Below, in pieces: positions 43,029 through 52,251 of a stretch of 64,000 nucleotides of DNA. This DNA comes from Stygiolobus caldivivus. GTDB taxonomy: Archaea; Thermoproteota; Thermoprotei_A; Sulfolobales; Sulfolobaceae. Below the pieces are notes generated by a model, which did no database searches, was not told the origin of the DNA, and saw only the letters and a list, made by a program, of their open reading frames with translations. The translations under genes and the position numbers were made by a program. The stretch covers positions 1,364,001 through 1,428,000 of the forward strand of contig NZ_AP024597.1 of the NCBI RefSeq assembly GCF_019704315.1. Reading direction: 5' to 3'. The stretch's first letter is position 1; each line of letters starts with the position of its first letter.

Positions 43029-46000
43029 ATGGCTGACCTCTCTTTGTACCAGAACGTAATTCCGAGGGAAGACGTGTTTAACCCTAAATTCGACGACGAG
43101 GTAGCACCGGAACTAAGTGACGTACATAAAGGCACGGCACCTAGCATTTACACGAACCCTGAAGAATTTTTCGCTATAACGTATTTTACGGATTCAATGA
43201 GAAACTTGGTAAGAGATATATCCGAGTCTTTCAGAGTAGGAAAAGGAATGACTATACCACTGTACTCTTTCTTCGGTGGAGGAAAGACTCACTCCTTAAT
43301 TATGCTCTATCACGCTTTCAAAAACCCGGATATCGCGAAGAAGTATAATTTAGACGTAGAGAGCGGAGTTAAAGTGATAGTAGTTGGAGGAAAAGACTCA
43401 GCAACTGCACCTTCTCCAGACACACCCTCAGACGTTAAGACCCTTTGGGGATACATAGCTAAACAACTGGGTAAATACGATATAATTGCAAAAGCCGATA
43501 ACGACTTGATGGCACCTCAGAAGGACGTCCTAGAAAAAGTGTTTGAAGGGGAGAAGGTTTTAATTTTGTTTGATGAAATAGTATGGTATTTATCTAGGGT
43601 TAAGGACACAATCTATAACAGATACTACACTCAATGTCTATTGTTTTTTGAGAACTTAGCGTCAGTGACTGCTAACCTGCCAGTAGTAATAGTTGTGACA
43701 ATCCCGGGCAAATACTATGAGAAAACCGGTGTAGTTCAAGCTGAGAAAAGTTATGAAAACGTAGTAGAGGAGCTATCAAGGAAAATCGAGAGAATAGGTA
43801 GAGTATATAGGGCACCAATAGAAACCCCTGTTGACTTAGGAAAAGTATTGAAAAAGAGGTTATTTAAGAGTATTAATGAGGAAATAATTCCTCTTGTTAA
43901 AAGTAAATATTCCAAGTACCTAGAGGATTTCAAGGATTATGTAGACCAAGAGAGTATCGAGAACTTTGATGACGCTTACCCGTTCCATCCGTATTATTTA
44001 GAGTTATTAAAACTACTTCTTGAAGAAACCGGACTTCAAGGTACTAGGGATGGGATAAGGCTTAGCAGGATGGTCGTAAGGTTGCTTTGGAATGATAAGC
44101 CTAAAAGGAGTTTAATTTTACCGTCAGATATTGATATTAGGAATGAACAGTTTAAAGTACTTTTACTTAAAAATTATACAGATTTCGACAAGGTAGTAGA
44201 TTCAATTAAGAATGTGACTAAAGGTCTTTCAATTTACTTTAGTATGGCTAATTACATCTTTTTATCAACTTATATGTTCAAACTGGGCTTAGATCCGGGA
44301 CAACTAAGGAATGCTTTGCCTGACAGCAAAAAAGTAGTGACATCGGTTTTAGACCCATTATATCTGGAAGACATTTCCTTAACTCCGGCTGAGGTTAAGA
44401 CTAAACTCGCCGATATGACGAGCGGAGGGAAAAACGTCGATAAGATAGTCCCATATTTAATTTATTCAGAGGACAAGTACTGGTTTACCTCTTTCTTAGA
44501 CCCGATCACTATATGCAAGAGGGGAAAGAGTAAGGTGCTCGATGCGGATGCGGTAACCGTAATTAAGGATATGATAGGGAACCTAGCGGAAACACCGATA
44601 GATGCCATAGAAAAGAGGTCTAAGAAAGAAGTCTACAAGGGGATTATCAAAAAGTTCCACATAGTAGACAGTATTGAACATTTAGTTGACGTTGATGAAG
44701 AAACATATAATTTGGTAATATTGTGGAAGCCTTTATGTGATGGCTGTAGTTCCCAGGACGTAAAAGAAAGCGATTACTACGACGAAATAAAAAGGTTTAT
44801 TTACAACGTACCGTCGGGCAAGTCATCAATTTCCCCTAGGAAGAACGCTAACTCTTTAGCTTTAATGTTCTCTTTAACGGGCAACGGCAAGGAGAAGTTG
44901 ATAGAGCAAACTAAAGAGTATATATCGTGTAGAGACACTGATGTGTCTAAATATTATTCTGACGAAGTGAGTAAAAATATAGCTAAGAAGATGCTCACTG
45001 ATTTCCTATCGAGAGTGCAGAACAGTATTTATAACCAGATATTCAACTATTATGACAGGGTAGCATACCCCGACAAGATGAATGACGTCCAAATAGTCAC
45101 TTTATCTACTACTGGAAAGACGCTACTTGAAAACGCTGAGGAAACTATGAGGAACGAAAATAAAATTATTAGGGAAAACGACATGGACTTTGACACTTTA
45201 GCTTACTACTTGGAACAAACTAACATAAACATAAGGGACACCACGATCTCTTATCCACAACTACGTCAGATGTTTTATACTAACCCCATGTTACCATGGG
45301 CAAGTGATGAAGCATTAAAGTCCGCAATAGTTTCCGGCCTTAAGTCCTATTCCATAGGGGTCCTCTCCGGGAGCAAGATTTACTTTAAAGCTGAAGAAGG
45401 GAGTACGGTGGAATACAGTAATTCTTTAATAGATAATTCTACTACGGTCTTACCTGCAAGAGTAGCTGCTGATAAGCAAATCGACAGCTTACTTGAGCAA
45501 GAGAAAGAGTTTGAAGAAGACGGTAAGATACACAAGACATATTATGTAGTTGCCACTGACGAAGAGGAGATACCGCTTAAAGAACTGAGGGACAGGGAAA
45601 ACTGGTTCGACATATTTATTAACGGTAAACTGAGGAAGAAAGAAGAAGTAATCGAAAGCGGTGTGGACATCGAGCTAGAGCCAAGGGTAATTAAGGCTAA
45701 GGCAGGAGACACGGTGTCCGTTAAAATTAGGGTAAGTAAGGTAGGTAAGTTCGATAAAGAAGTTTATCTTGAGGCGAGTAAGGGGAGCCTATCTCAGACC
45801 AGCGGGGCCCCTCCATTTGACGCTATCCTAACAGCGAGTGTAGAGGACGGTCAACCGATAGTGGTCACTGCTAAATACGATAATAAGACCGTAAAAGCCC
45901 AGATACCAGTAGAACTAGTTCAGGTCGTGGAACAGTGCGAGAAGGTTTTAGACCCTAGAGACTCTACTAGCCCGGTAATATTCAAAGTAGACATAACCGA

Positions 46001-46310
46001 TATGAAAAACATTTTGAGCATATTAGACCAGTTAAGGGTAGTCCCGGGGGTTAAATTCGTAGAAGGGGAAGTAACTGTCGAAGACCCTAGTAGGGTATCG
46101 GTGTTGATTAGGCCCAAAGACATGAAATTAAATGAGTTCATAGAATTCCTAAACCGACAGACAGTCCTTATAGGTCTGACCAAGTACACAATTTCTGGCA
46201 AGGTAACAGTAAAAGTTAACGACCCCAAGCCTCTAGACGAAAAAGACAAGAAAAAAATTATAGACTTAATTTCTAAAAACGCGATTATAGCTTGGACCAA
46301 GGTGTGCTAG
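43029..46310 (+). CDS. DUF499 (COG1483) P-loop ATPase
   Basis: Large AAA+-type ATPase of 1093 aa, related to the DUF499/BrxC-PglY-like proteins of modification-based defence systems. Walker A is FFGGGKTHSL (GGGKT at 83-87) and Walker B is VLILFDEIVWYL (FDE at 181-183). DTPSDVKTLWGYIAKQLGKY is typical of the family. Near residues 880-975 a beta-rich, Ig-like segment (LEPRVIKAKAGDTVSVKIRV) is seen, not a constant part of the family as I know it. In COG1743/COG1483 gene pairs the ATPase is thought to couple DNA sensing to restriction. It lies second in the operon; its stop overlaps the next start. Confidence 0.92.
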   Translation: MADLSLYQNVIPREDVFNPKFDDEVAPELSDVHKGTAPSIYTNPEEFFAITYFTDSMRNLVRDISESFRVGKGMTIPLYSFFGGGKTHSLIMLYHAFKNPDIAKKYNLDVESGVKVIVVGGKDSATAPSPDTPSDVKTLWGYIAKQLGKYDIIAKADNDLMAPQKDVLEKVFEGEKVLILFDEIVWYLSRVKDTIYNRYYTQCLLFFENLASVTANLPVVIVVTIPGKYYEKTGVVQAEKSYENVVEELSRKIERIGRVYRAPIETPVDLGKVLKKRLFKSINEEIIPLVKSKYSKYLEDFKDYVDQESIENFDDAYPFHPYYLELLKLLLEETGLQGTRDGIRLSRMVVRLLWNDKPKRSLILPSDIDIRNEQFKVLLLKNYTDFDKVVDSIKNVTKGLSIYFSMANYIFLSTYMFKLGLDPGQLRNALPDSKKVVTSVLDPLYLEDISLTPAEVKTKLADMTSGGKNVDKIVPYLIYSEDKYWFTSFLDPITICKRGKSKVLDADAVTVIKDMIGNLAETPIDAIEKRSKKEVYKGIIKKFHIVDSIEHLVDVDEETYNLVILWKPLCDGCSSQDVKESDYYDEIKRFIYNVPSGKSSISPRKNANSLALMFSLTGNGKEKLIEQTKEYISCRDTDVSKYYSDEVSKNIAKKMLTDFLSRVQNSIYNQIFNYYDRVAYPDKMNDVQIVTLSTTGKTLLENAEETMRNENKIIRENDMDFDTLAYYLEQTNINIRDTTISYPQLRQMFYTNPMLPWASDEALKSAIVSGLKSYSIGVLSGSKIYFKAEEGSTVEYSNSLIDNSTTVLPARVAADKQIDSLLEQEKEFEEDGKIHKTYYVVATDEEEIPLKELRDRENWFDIFINGKLRKKEEVIESGVDIELEPRVIKAKAGDTVSVKIRVSKVGKFDKEVYLEASKGSLSQTSGAPPFDAILTASVEDGQPIVVTAKYDNKTVKAQIPVELVQVVEQCEKVLDPRDSTSPVIFKVDITDMKNILSILDQLRVVPGVKFVEGEVTVEDPSRVSVLIRPKDMKLNEFIEFLNRQTVLIGLTKYTISGKVTVKVNDPKPLDEKDKKKIIDLISKNAIIAWTKVC

Positions 46311-46720
46311 GCTTGTACGTAATTAGGGAAAGTTCGAGTGAAGGGAAACCGAGGTCACATTACTATCGACTCACGCAAAATAAAGAAAGCTTTAAGGTAT
46401 TTAGAGCATCACTGAGCATTTCGGAGTTAGACGAGGTACTGCTGTCCAGGACGGATATTAAATTCAACAAAACTAGGAAAACTATCAGCACGGATAGCGA
46501 GAGGCTGTTTAAGATGGCTATAATATACGGAGGGGTCAGGCAAACTATAAGGGTAGCTAACCGCTCGAGGTTGGTCTCCATTGCAAAAGTATTGTTATCC
46601 TTAGAGGAGTTCAGCTTGCAGTTCTGGTATACTGAGTTTGTCTCGAGGTATTCCACCAGAAATAATATAGTAGACACGTATAAAGTAGGAAGGTCTTTCA
46701 GGGACCTCTATGAGTTATGA
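46292..46720 (+). CDS. Small conserved-looking protein of the DUF1156-DUF499 operon
   Basis: The frame of up to 142 aa can start at the TTG at 46292 or, more naturally, the GTG at 46304 that overlaps the DUF499 stop. The protein is alpha/beta with HYYRLTQNKESFKVFRASLS, a central RLFKMAIIYGGVRQTI strand and a Tyr/Arg-rich C-terminus. No known family is recognised. Overlap with genes on both sides (DUF499 upstream, helicase downstream by 11 bp) shows it belongs to the system. It could be an adaptor between the ATPase and the helicase. Confidence 0.75.
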   Translation: MDQGVLGLYVIRESSSEGKPRSHYYRLTQNKESFKVFRASLSISELDEVLLSRTDIKFNKTRKTISTDSERLFKMAIIYGGVRQTIRVANRSRLVSIAKVLLSLEEFSLQFWYTEFVSRYSTRNNIVDTYKVGRSFRDLYEL

Positions 46721-49418
46721 CCTAAAATTCGTTAAATTCGTATTTGACGAGTTGGAGAAAAACCACCCTTTCTTCAGGTACCCTTTATTGACTTCCGGGG
46801 ACTACGAACCTTACCTCCACCAAGCGGAAGTGTTTTATAGGCTTTTGCCCAGGGAGCCGGTACGTTTCTTAATAGCCGACGACGTAGGGTTGGGTAAGAC
46901 CATTGAAGGGATAATGGTAATTGACCAGTTAATTAAGAAGAAGAACGCGAGGAAAATCCTGTTGGTACTCCCCAAGATTTTAATTAAGCAGTGGGTTTAC
47001 GAGCTCAACAGGTTTAGGAGGGAGTGGGACCTCCCAGTTTATGAGTATAGCGGGAAAGACGATGTAAAAGCTGATGGGATTTATGTGGTCAGTGTCGACA
47101 CGGTTAAGAAGGAGAACCATAAGAAGAAGTTCCTCGAAGTCAAGTGGGACTTGGTAGTGGCTGACGAAATACATAAGGTAGGAGTCGTGGGGTCTAAGGA
47201 GAACTTAAGGTATAAGGCAATGGCAGAAATTAGCGGTAAAAACCAGGATGCGAACTTTCTAGGTTTATCCGCGACTCCCCATAGGGGTAATGACAACGAC
47301 TATTTGAAGAGGTTAAACTTAATCGACCCTTATTTAAGGGAAGCCGACGATAACTTGCTTAGGACGAGCGTCAGGGCGATAGTCCAGAAGAGGAATAAGG
47401 ACAATGTAAACAAGGTTTATGAGAAGGAAAAGATATTCCCCGACGCTATTTTTATCCAATATTTGGTCGAGCCTACAACAGACGAGTTGAAATACTACGA
47501 GAAAATCAGGGACTTAACTCTTACTATATTGAGAGAATACTACAATAAAATAGGGAAAAGCCCCAAAGGGTTGCCGCTCTTGTCCTTTATGATAGGGCGG
47601 AGGTCTCTTTCCAGCCCTTACGCGGGTCTGCTGACCTTTAAGAGGATGCTGGAAAAAAGGGCGGCTTACTTGTATGAAGAGGACGTATTAGACCAAGCCG
47701 AGGAGTACGCTGAAGAAGAGGAAGTCGAGGAAGACAGCGAACCGGACGAATTAGCCAACAAGTTAGCCCAATTGAGTAGCGAATACTTAGAGAAATTAGG
47801 GCATGAGTTCCTGCAAAAGTTTGAGGGTAACATTCATGACTTAATAAAGTTGGCTGAGAGTGTGATGAGTAGTGACAGCAGGGTAAAAGCAGTAGCAGAG
47901 TTAACTAAGTCCCACTTAGACAGAGGGGACAAGGTGATCGTGTTCACGGAATATAAGGACACTGCAGAGTACATTTATAATAAGTTTAAAGAGGAACTCC
48001 GCGTACCTGAAGGTTCGATTAAAGTCGTCACAAGTGATACGTTAGCTAAGGAAGGGATAGAGAGGGTGAAGGGTTGGCTCGAAAAAGGCGGGGCGAAGGT
48101 AATGGTAGCTACCGACGTGGCTTCTGAAGGGCTGAACTTGCAGTCAGCGAACGTCCTTATCCACTACGAGCTCCCGTTGAGCATAGTGAGGTTTGAACAG
48201 AGGAACGGTAGGGTATGGAGGCTGAAACAAAACAAGCCGGTCTATATTTATTACCTAGCACTAAATACGGAAATTGAACAAAGCATCTTGAACAATTACT
48301 ATAACAAACTCTTAGAAATTACAAAGGGGACTGGTGCTGAAGTAAACGTGGCTGACGCCGTAGTATACAAGACAGGGAAGGTAAACAAAGTGTTCAATTT
48401 GACCCAAGACAAGGAACCCATACCGGTTTATTTAGCTTATAACGACCCCCAAAAGAAAGAGGAGCAAATAACTTCTATCAAAATATGGGAATCCGTACTC
48501 CAAGGTAACGTTAACGGTGTCGTCGAGACCATGCTCAAGAGGATAAGGATATTAAAAGAGACGATGAAAAAGTTCGCGCTTTACGACTCGTTACAAGGGG
48601 CTGCTGTAGTAGAAATCGATACCGTGAGGAAAATAGCGGGGTTTACCAACAGGTCGGAGTTAAGGTCGGTATTACAGACGTTTTTAGGAGAGCTTTTAAA
48701 GAAGGTAAACGGGAGGGTAGAAAACGGTAAAATCTTTTACAGCGGGGGAGTAATAGACGGTTACGACCCTTCAAGGATAGGTAAAATGATCGATACTATA
48801 GAGCAAATAATCTCTCACGTTACAAAAGAAGGTGAATCTTTCGTTATTTGTGACGCCTTGGACTACAACGTATATGTAGCTAACGCTAAAGTCCTCATAA
48901 ACGGGAAGGAAACTGTGGACGTCCCTTACATAATTGATTCGAGTTCTCGAGAAGTCCCAATGAGCAAGTTTTTCGCCGAAATCTTGCCCCTGACTATGAA
49001 CTGTAGAAAAGTTTACCCTGACGAAGTCTACATAACAAGAGAAATTAATAACCATTTAGTAATAAGGAATATAAAGTCTAGAATATTTAAATTATTAGAA
49101 AATTATACGAAGTACAGGCAATTGAGGGGGAGGGACAAGTGGTTACCTAACAATATAGACGAGATAGACGTAAAGGTCGATATAAGGGGAGGGGTTATAG
49201 GGGTTAACAATAACGAAACCGATTACTTGAATAAATCTCTCGATGGGCTTAAGAAAAAAGGCACGGTCACCGAAACACAAGGAGTTTACAGACTAGAAGG
49301 GAAAGGAGAAGTCAGGTACATCAGGATCGTAAGCCCTAAGGAAGTTTTCAACAGGGATAAACAGTATTGGGTCTATACTTATTCAAACGGTGCGTTAGTG
49401 GGCGTTAGAAATGGTTGA
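46710..49418 (+). CDS. SNF2-type SF2 helicase
   Basis: Superfamily 2 DNA translocase of 902 aa. Motif I is DDVGLGKTIEG (GLGKT at 60-64), motif II ADEIH (151-155), motif III LSATPHRG (187-194). The C-terminal RecA lobe shows VIVFTEYKDTAEYI, MVATDVASEGLNLQ and motif VI RFEQRNGRVWRLKQ. The SNF2/RapA-like layout matches the DrmD-type helicases of DISARM and helicases in COG1743/COG1483 systems. An acidic insert (EEYAEEEEVEEDSEPDE) lies at about 330-350. It presumably moves along unmodified DNA. It overlaps its neighbours on both sides, so it is co-translated. Confidence 0.92.
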   Translation: MSYDLKFVKFVFDELEKNHPFFRYPLLTSGDYEPYLHQAEVFYRLLPREPVRFLIADDVGLGKTIEGIMVIDQLIKKKNARKILLVLPKILIKQWVYELNRFRREWDLPVYEYSGKDDVKADGIYVVSVDTVKKENHKKKFLEVKWDLVVADEIHKVGVVGSKENLRYKAMAEISGKNQDANFLGLSATPHRGNDNDYLKRLNLIDPYLREADDNLLRTSVRAIVQKRNKDNVNKVYEKEKIFPDAIFIQYLVEPTTDELKYYEKIRDLTLTILREYYNKIGKSPKGLPLLSFMIGRRSLSSPYAGLLTFKRMLEKRAAYLYEEDVLDQAEEYAEEEEVEEDSEPDELANKLAQLSSEYLEKLGHEFLQKFEGNIHDLIKLAESVMSSDSRVKAVAELTKSHLDRGDKVIVFTEYKDTAEYIYNKFKEELRVPEGSIKVVTSDTLAKEGIERVKGWLEKGGAKVMVATDVASEGLNLQSANVLIHYELPLSIVRFEQRNGRVWRLKQNKPVYIYYLALNTEIEQSILNNYYNKLLEITKGTGAEVNVADAVVYKTGKVNKVFNLTQDKEPIPVYLAYNDPQKKEEQITSIKIWESVLQGNVNGVVETMLKRIRILKETMKKFALYDSLQGAAVVEIDTVRKIAGFTNRSELRSVLQTFLGELLKKVNGRVENGKIFYSGGVIDGYDPSRIGKMIDTIEQIISHVTKEGESFVICDALDYNVYVANAKVLINGKETVDVPYIIDSSSREVPMSKFFAEILPLTMNCRKVYPDEVYITREINNHLVIRNIKSRIFKLLENYTKYRQLRGRDKWLPNNIDEIDVKVDIRGGVIGVNNNETDYLNKSLDGLKKKGTVTETQGVYRLEGKGEVRYIRIVSPKEVFNRDKQYWVYTYSNGALVGVRNG

Positions 49419-50682
49419 GTTCGTGTATAACAACCTGAAAATAAAAGTCCTGCAAGGGTATGGTGAGATCGGGGGGAACTGCATAGTAATGGAAGACAAG
49501 GACAGGAGGGCCGTTTTTGACCAAGGGGTCAGGTTTTCCAAGTTTAAAAAATTTTATAACCACAATATTTCCCCTGCTGGTTACTCCGAAATGGTCAAGT
49601 TAGGTATAATACCTAGACTGGACGACCCAATTGACTTGTTTATATCCCACTTCCACTTGGACCACCTCGGGTTACTACACCCTTTACCCATGGGCTCTAC
49701 AGTCTACGTGCCCGATGAGGAAATATTCAACTCTTTCATAACCCCTTATAAGACCGCTAATAACTGGACTACTTACGTTTCTCCGCCTATCGGGGTCGAA
49801 ATATCTAGTGCTATTAAAAATAACGATAACGTATTACCCCTACACGTGGAGCACAGTGCTTACCCCGCGACGTCATATTACTACGATAACGGGGACGTAA
49901 GGGCCCTTTATACGGGGGACTTCAGGCTCTCTTCCCCGCTGATTAACCTAAACCGGGAAACTCATAGAAAATTGCACGAGAAAACTCTGTTAGAAGAATA
50001 CGAAGAAAAGGGGTTGTCCACAGACGTCTTAATAATAGAGGGGACGAACTTTTCCTCCCATAACATGCCGGTCACTTCTGATTATTTTATTGAACAACTC
50101 CTCAACATTTTTAAAATCCACTCAAACTCGTTGATACTCGTGTCAGTGGACTCTTTAGACGCTGAAGCGATCCTAAGCATGTTAGAAATTTCAAAACTGT
50201 ATAACAGGACCCCCGTAGTTGAAGGGAGGAGGCTGACGAATATGGCCAAAGTCTGGGTAGAGCTGGCGGGAATAAACACTGATATTTATCAGCTCGGGAC
50301 CGAGGAACTAAACTTCAACGTAATTTTGGAGGACGAGATAAAGAAGGGCCCTTCACAATACATAATTTTATCGAGTAAAGGTGATATACTGGACTTCGCT
50401 AGGAGGGCTAACTTAGGTAAAGGGTCGGTAGTCATATCTCTATCCGCTGAAGCCCCTTCTGAAAGTGAAGAGAACGAGAGTGTTGAGGACAACTGGTTAA
50501 AGATGTTAGGTTTCATTATATACCGGCTCAGGATGTCGGGGCATTATTACCCCTATGAATTGAAAGAAATCCTTGACACCATAAGGCCAAAGAAAGTAAT
50601 CCCTATACACACCGAAGCCCCTTCACTGATGTGCGAATATATAGGACAGCTAGGTTATGAGTGCTTAAGCAGGTCTAGCTGA
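49411..50682 (+). CDS. RNase J-like metallo-beta-lactamase/beta-CASP protein
   Basis: The 423-aa protein has the metallo-beta-lactamase motif SHFHLDH (H80, H82, D84, H85), H148 in HVEHSA and D170 in YTGDFRLS. The C-terminal MSGHYYPYELKEILDTIRPK-KVIPIHTEAP closely follows the RNase J pattern (SGH... VIPxHxE). A complete di-zinc nuclease site is therefore present, with a beta-CASP-like cap between. RNase J-type enzymes process or degrade RNA, and some family members cut DNA. As the last gene of the operon, overlapping the helicase by 8 bp, it is the best candidate for the nuclease effector of the system. That is inference, and a housekeeping RNA role is not excluded. Confidence 0.85.
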   Translation: MVEFVYNNLKIKVLQGYGEIGGNCIVMEDKDRRAVFDQGVRFSKFKKFYNHNISPAGYSEMVKLGIIPRLDDPIDLFISHFHLDHLGLLHPLPMGSTVYVPDEEIFNSFITPYKTANNWTTYVSPPIGVEISSAIKNNDNVLPLHVEHSAYPATSYYYDNGDVRALYTGDFRLSSPLINLNRETHRKLHEKTLLEEYEEKGLSTDVLIIEGTNFSSHNMPVTSDYFIEQLLNIFKIHSNSLILVSVDSLDAEAILSMLEISKLYNRTPVVEGRRLTNMAKVWVELAGINTDIYQLGTEELNFNVILEDEIKKGPSQYIILSSKGDILDFARRANLGKGSVVISLSAEAPSESEENESVEDNWLKMLGFIIYRLRMSGHYYPYELKEILDTIRPKKVIPIHTEAPSLMCEYIGQLGYECLSRSS

Positions 50683-52072
50683 CCACTTTAGTGTGTTTTT
50701 CCCCGCTCACCAACTCTGACGACATTTTTAACGCGTAGCCCAGTAACGTAGTGGCGTCATTGCTTACCCCCAGGACTTTCTCGTAGCTGGTCAATTCCCT
50801 CAAAGCCATGCTGAGCACGTCGAGGTAGGTACCGCGGTTTCCTTTCTTGACTTTCGTATAAATTTCCCACAAAGGCTTTACACCTTTTCTCCCTTTTACC
50901 AACTCTACTTTAAAAAGGCCCTCCTCAACCCCTATTACAGAGATGTGGAAGTCCCTTAAGGAGACCAGGTAAACGAGGGAACCGGGGTCGAGCCTATCCA
51001 AATAAAATATTGCTCTGTCAAACCCCCCTATATGGCTTGAAAATTCGAACTCTTTCTCATAAAAGCTTTCACACCCCTCATCTATGCAAGAGAATATGTA
51101 GTCCTTAAACAACCTGGGGGTTAAGGTATAGCCGTTCGAGTTACTGAGGGGCCTCTTGACCCACTCGTAAAAGAAAAATTCGATGTTATAGAGGGCGTCC
51201 ATGTCCAGCGTGAACGGGTGGGAGGCTATGACTCCAGGGCTTTCGTCCCTTTTTTCCCCTATACGTCCTAACACTTTCTCTAAGGACATGCAGAAATGGC
51301 TTTGTGACAGTTCTACCCATTCCTCCGTTACGGGTGTTTTTTGGGAAAACAGCGGGAATACCTTACCTTTTTTAAACCTGGAAAACATGGAATTATACGT
51401 CACAAAATCGAGTAAAGCTAGGGCGTAGACCGGGATTTCTCCTTTTTCCCTTTCCCTAATTTGCTCAATTATGTCCTTTATTACTAGGAGTTGGTTAGGT
51501 GAGAACAACTTATAAATTGAGTCAAAGCCGTTTTTGAAGTCGACCTTAGCCTTAGGTATGTCAGGGTCTAAAAATACGTCCCTCAGCTTTTCATAGTTTT
51601 CCGCAGTCGGGGTCACAGGTGAGTCGAAAAGCTCGTTAGTCGATATCTCCCCGTACAAGAACTTTTCGAGGTTGCTGTTCCACGTCTTGAAACCCACGTT
51701 GCCTACTACGTTGTTGCACTTAGGGCACCTCAGTACTTTCTTTCTCTTGTACGGAAATTCTTCGCCACAATAAGGGCATTTCACTTTCCAAAAGTTGACC
51801 TTTATTCTACCCTCATTTGTCCCGCTATTACACCCTATTGAAAGGTCTTCCTCTCCCTCTCCTTTTTCTCTTCCCCATTCTTTTCTCCCCTTTATTCCTT
51901 TATTCTTATATATTTCCCTAAGCAAAGCCCGGAAAAGGGGGTTAGGGTCTGTAAAGTCTCCGTTTAAGTGCAACTCGCTTGACAAAGCGAACGGGTCTAA
52001 GACGTTAGATAACCGGGGGCTACTTTTCCTCCTCCAGAACTGGAACGAATTGTCGTAGAAGTCGAGTCCCAT
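50675..52072 (-). CDS. Short, catalytically degenerate DUF1156-like protein
   Basis: This 465-aa protein is about half the length of the other DUF1156 paralogs but keeps their order of segments: DPFALSSEL (26-34) where motif I should be (no glycine-rich loop), a zinc ribbon CPYC (99-102) and CPKC (116-119), the DSIYKLFSPNQLLVIKDII helix pair, and SHPF (284-287) where DPPY should be, followed by FFFYEWVKRP. Neither SAM binding nor methylation is expected. It converges on the metallo-beta-lactamase gene, overlapping by 8 bp. It may be a regulatory or DNA-recognition relative that has been shortened; decay is less likely because the frame is long and intact. Confidence 0.8.
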   Translation of the reverse strand: MGLDFYDNSFQFWRRKSSPRLSNVLDPFALSSELHLNGDFTDPNPLFRALLREIYKNKGIKGRKEWGREKGEGEEDLSIGCNSGTNEGRIKVNFWKVKCPYCGEEFPYKRKKVLRCPKCNNVVGNVGFKTWNSNLEKFLYGEISTNELFDSPVTPTAENYEKLRDVFLDPDIPKAKVDFKNGFDSIYKLFSPNQLLVIKDIIEQIREREKGEIPVYALALLDFVTYNSMFSRFKKGKVFPLFSQKTPVTEEWVELSQSHFCMSLEKVLGRIGEKRDESPGVIASHPFTLDMDALYNIEFFFYEWVKRPLSNSNGYTLTPRLFKDYIFSCIDEGCESFYEKEFEFSSHIGGFDRAIFYLDRLDPGSLVYLVSLRDFHISVIGVEEGLFKVELVKGRKGVKPLWEIYTKVKKGNRGTYLDVLSMALRELTSYEKVLGVSNDATTLLGYALKMSSELVSGEKHTKVVS

Positions 52073-52251
52073 AACTGCAGGAGACCTAAATTAATAAGGG
52101 AGGGTAAAGCGTTTTTTCTAAAAGGGGTGAGCAAGGGAGAGTACTTCGGTATTTTGTCCGCCCTAAGAGGAGAGCAAAAGCTTTAACGCCTCTCTACCAA
52201 CACGCCCCTCTTAAGCCCTACATTTCCTGAAAGCTTGTCCCACTCCTTGAC
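52073..52251. other. Short intergenic region
   Basis: This stretch holds the 5' flank of the short DUF1156 gene and the point where the N-terminal part of the ATPase gene at 52252 would be expected. No Walker A-coding sequence is seen in any plus frame. Confidence 0.45.

Noticed and set aside
40260-50682. Assignment of the DUF1156 operon as BREX or DISARM
   Set aside because: The ATPase and helicase are compatible, but the defining genes pglZ/brxL (BREX) and drmA, drmB, drmC (DISARM) are not seen, so I describe it by its own domains.
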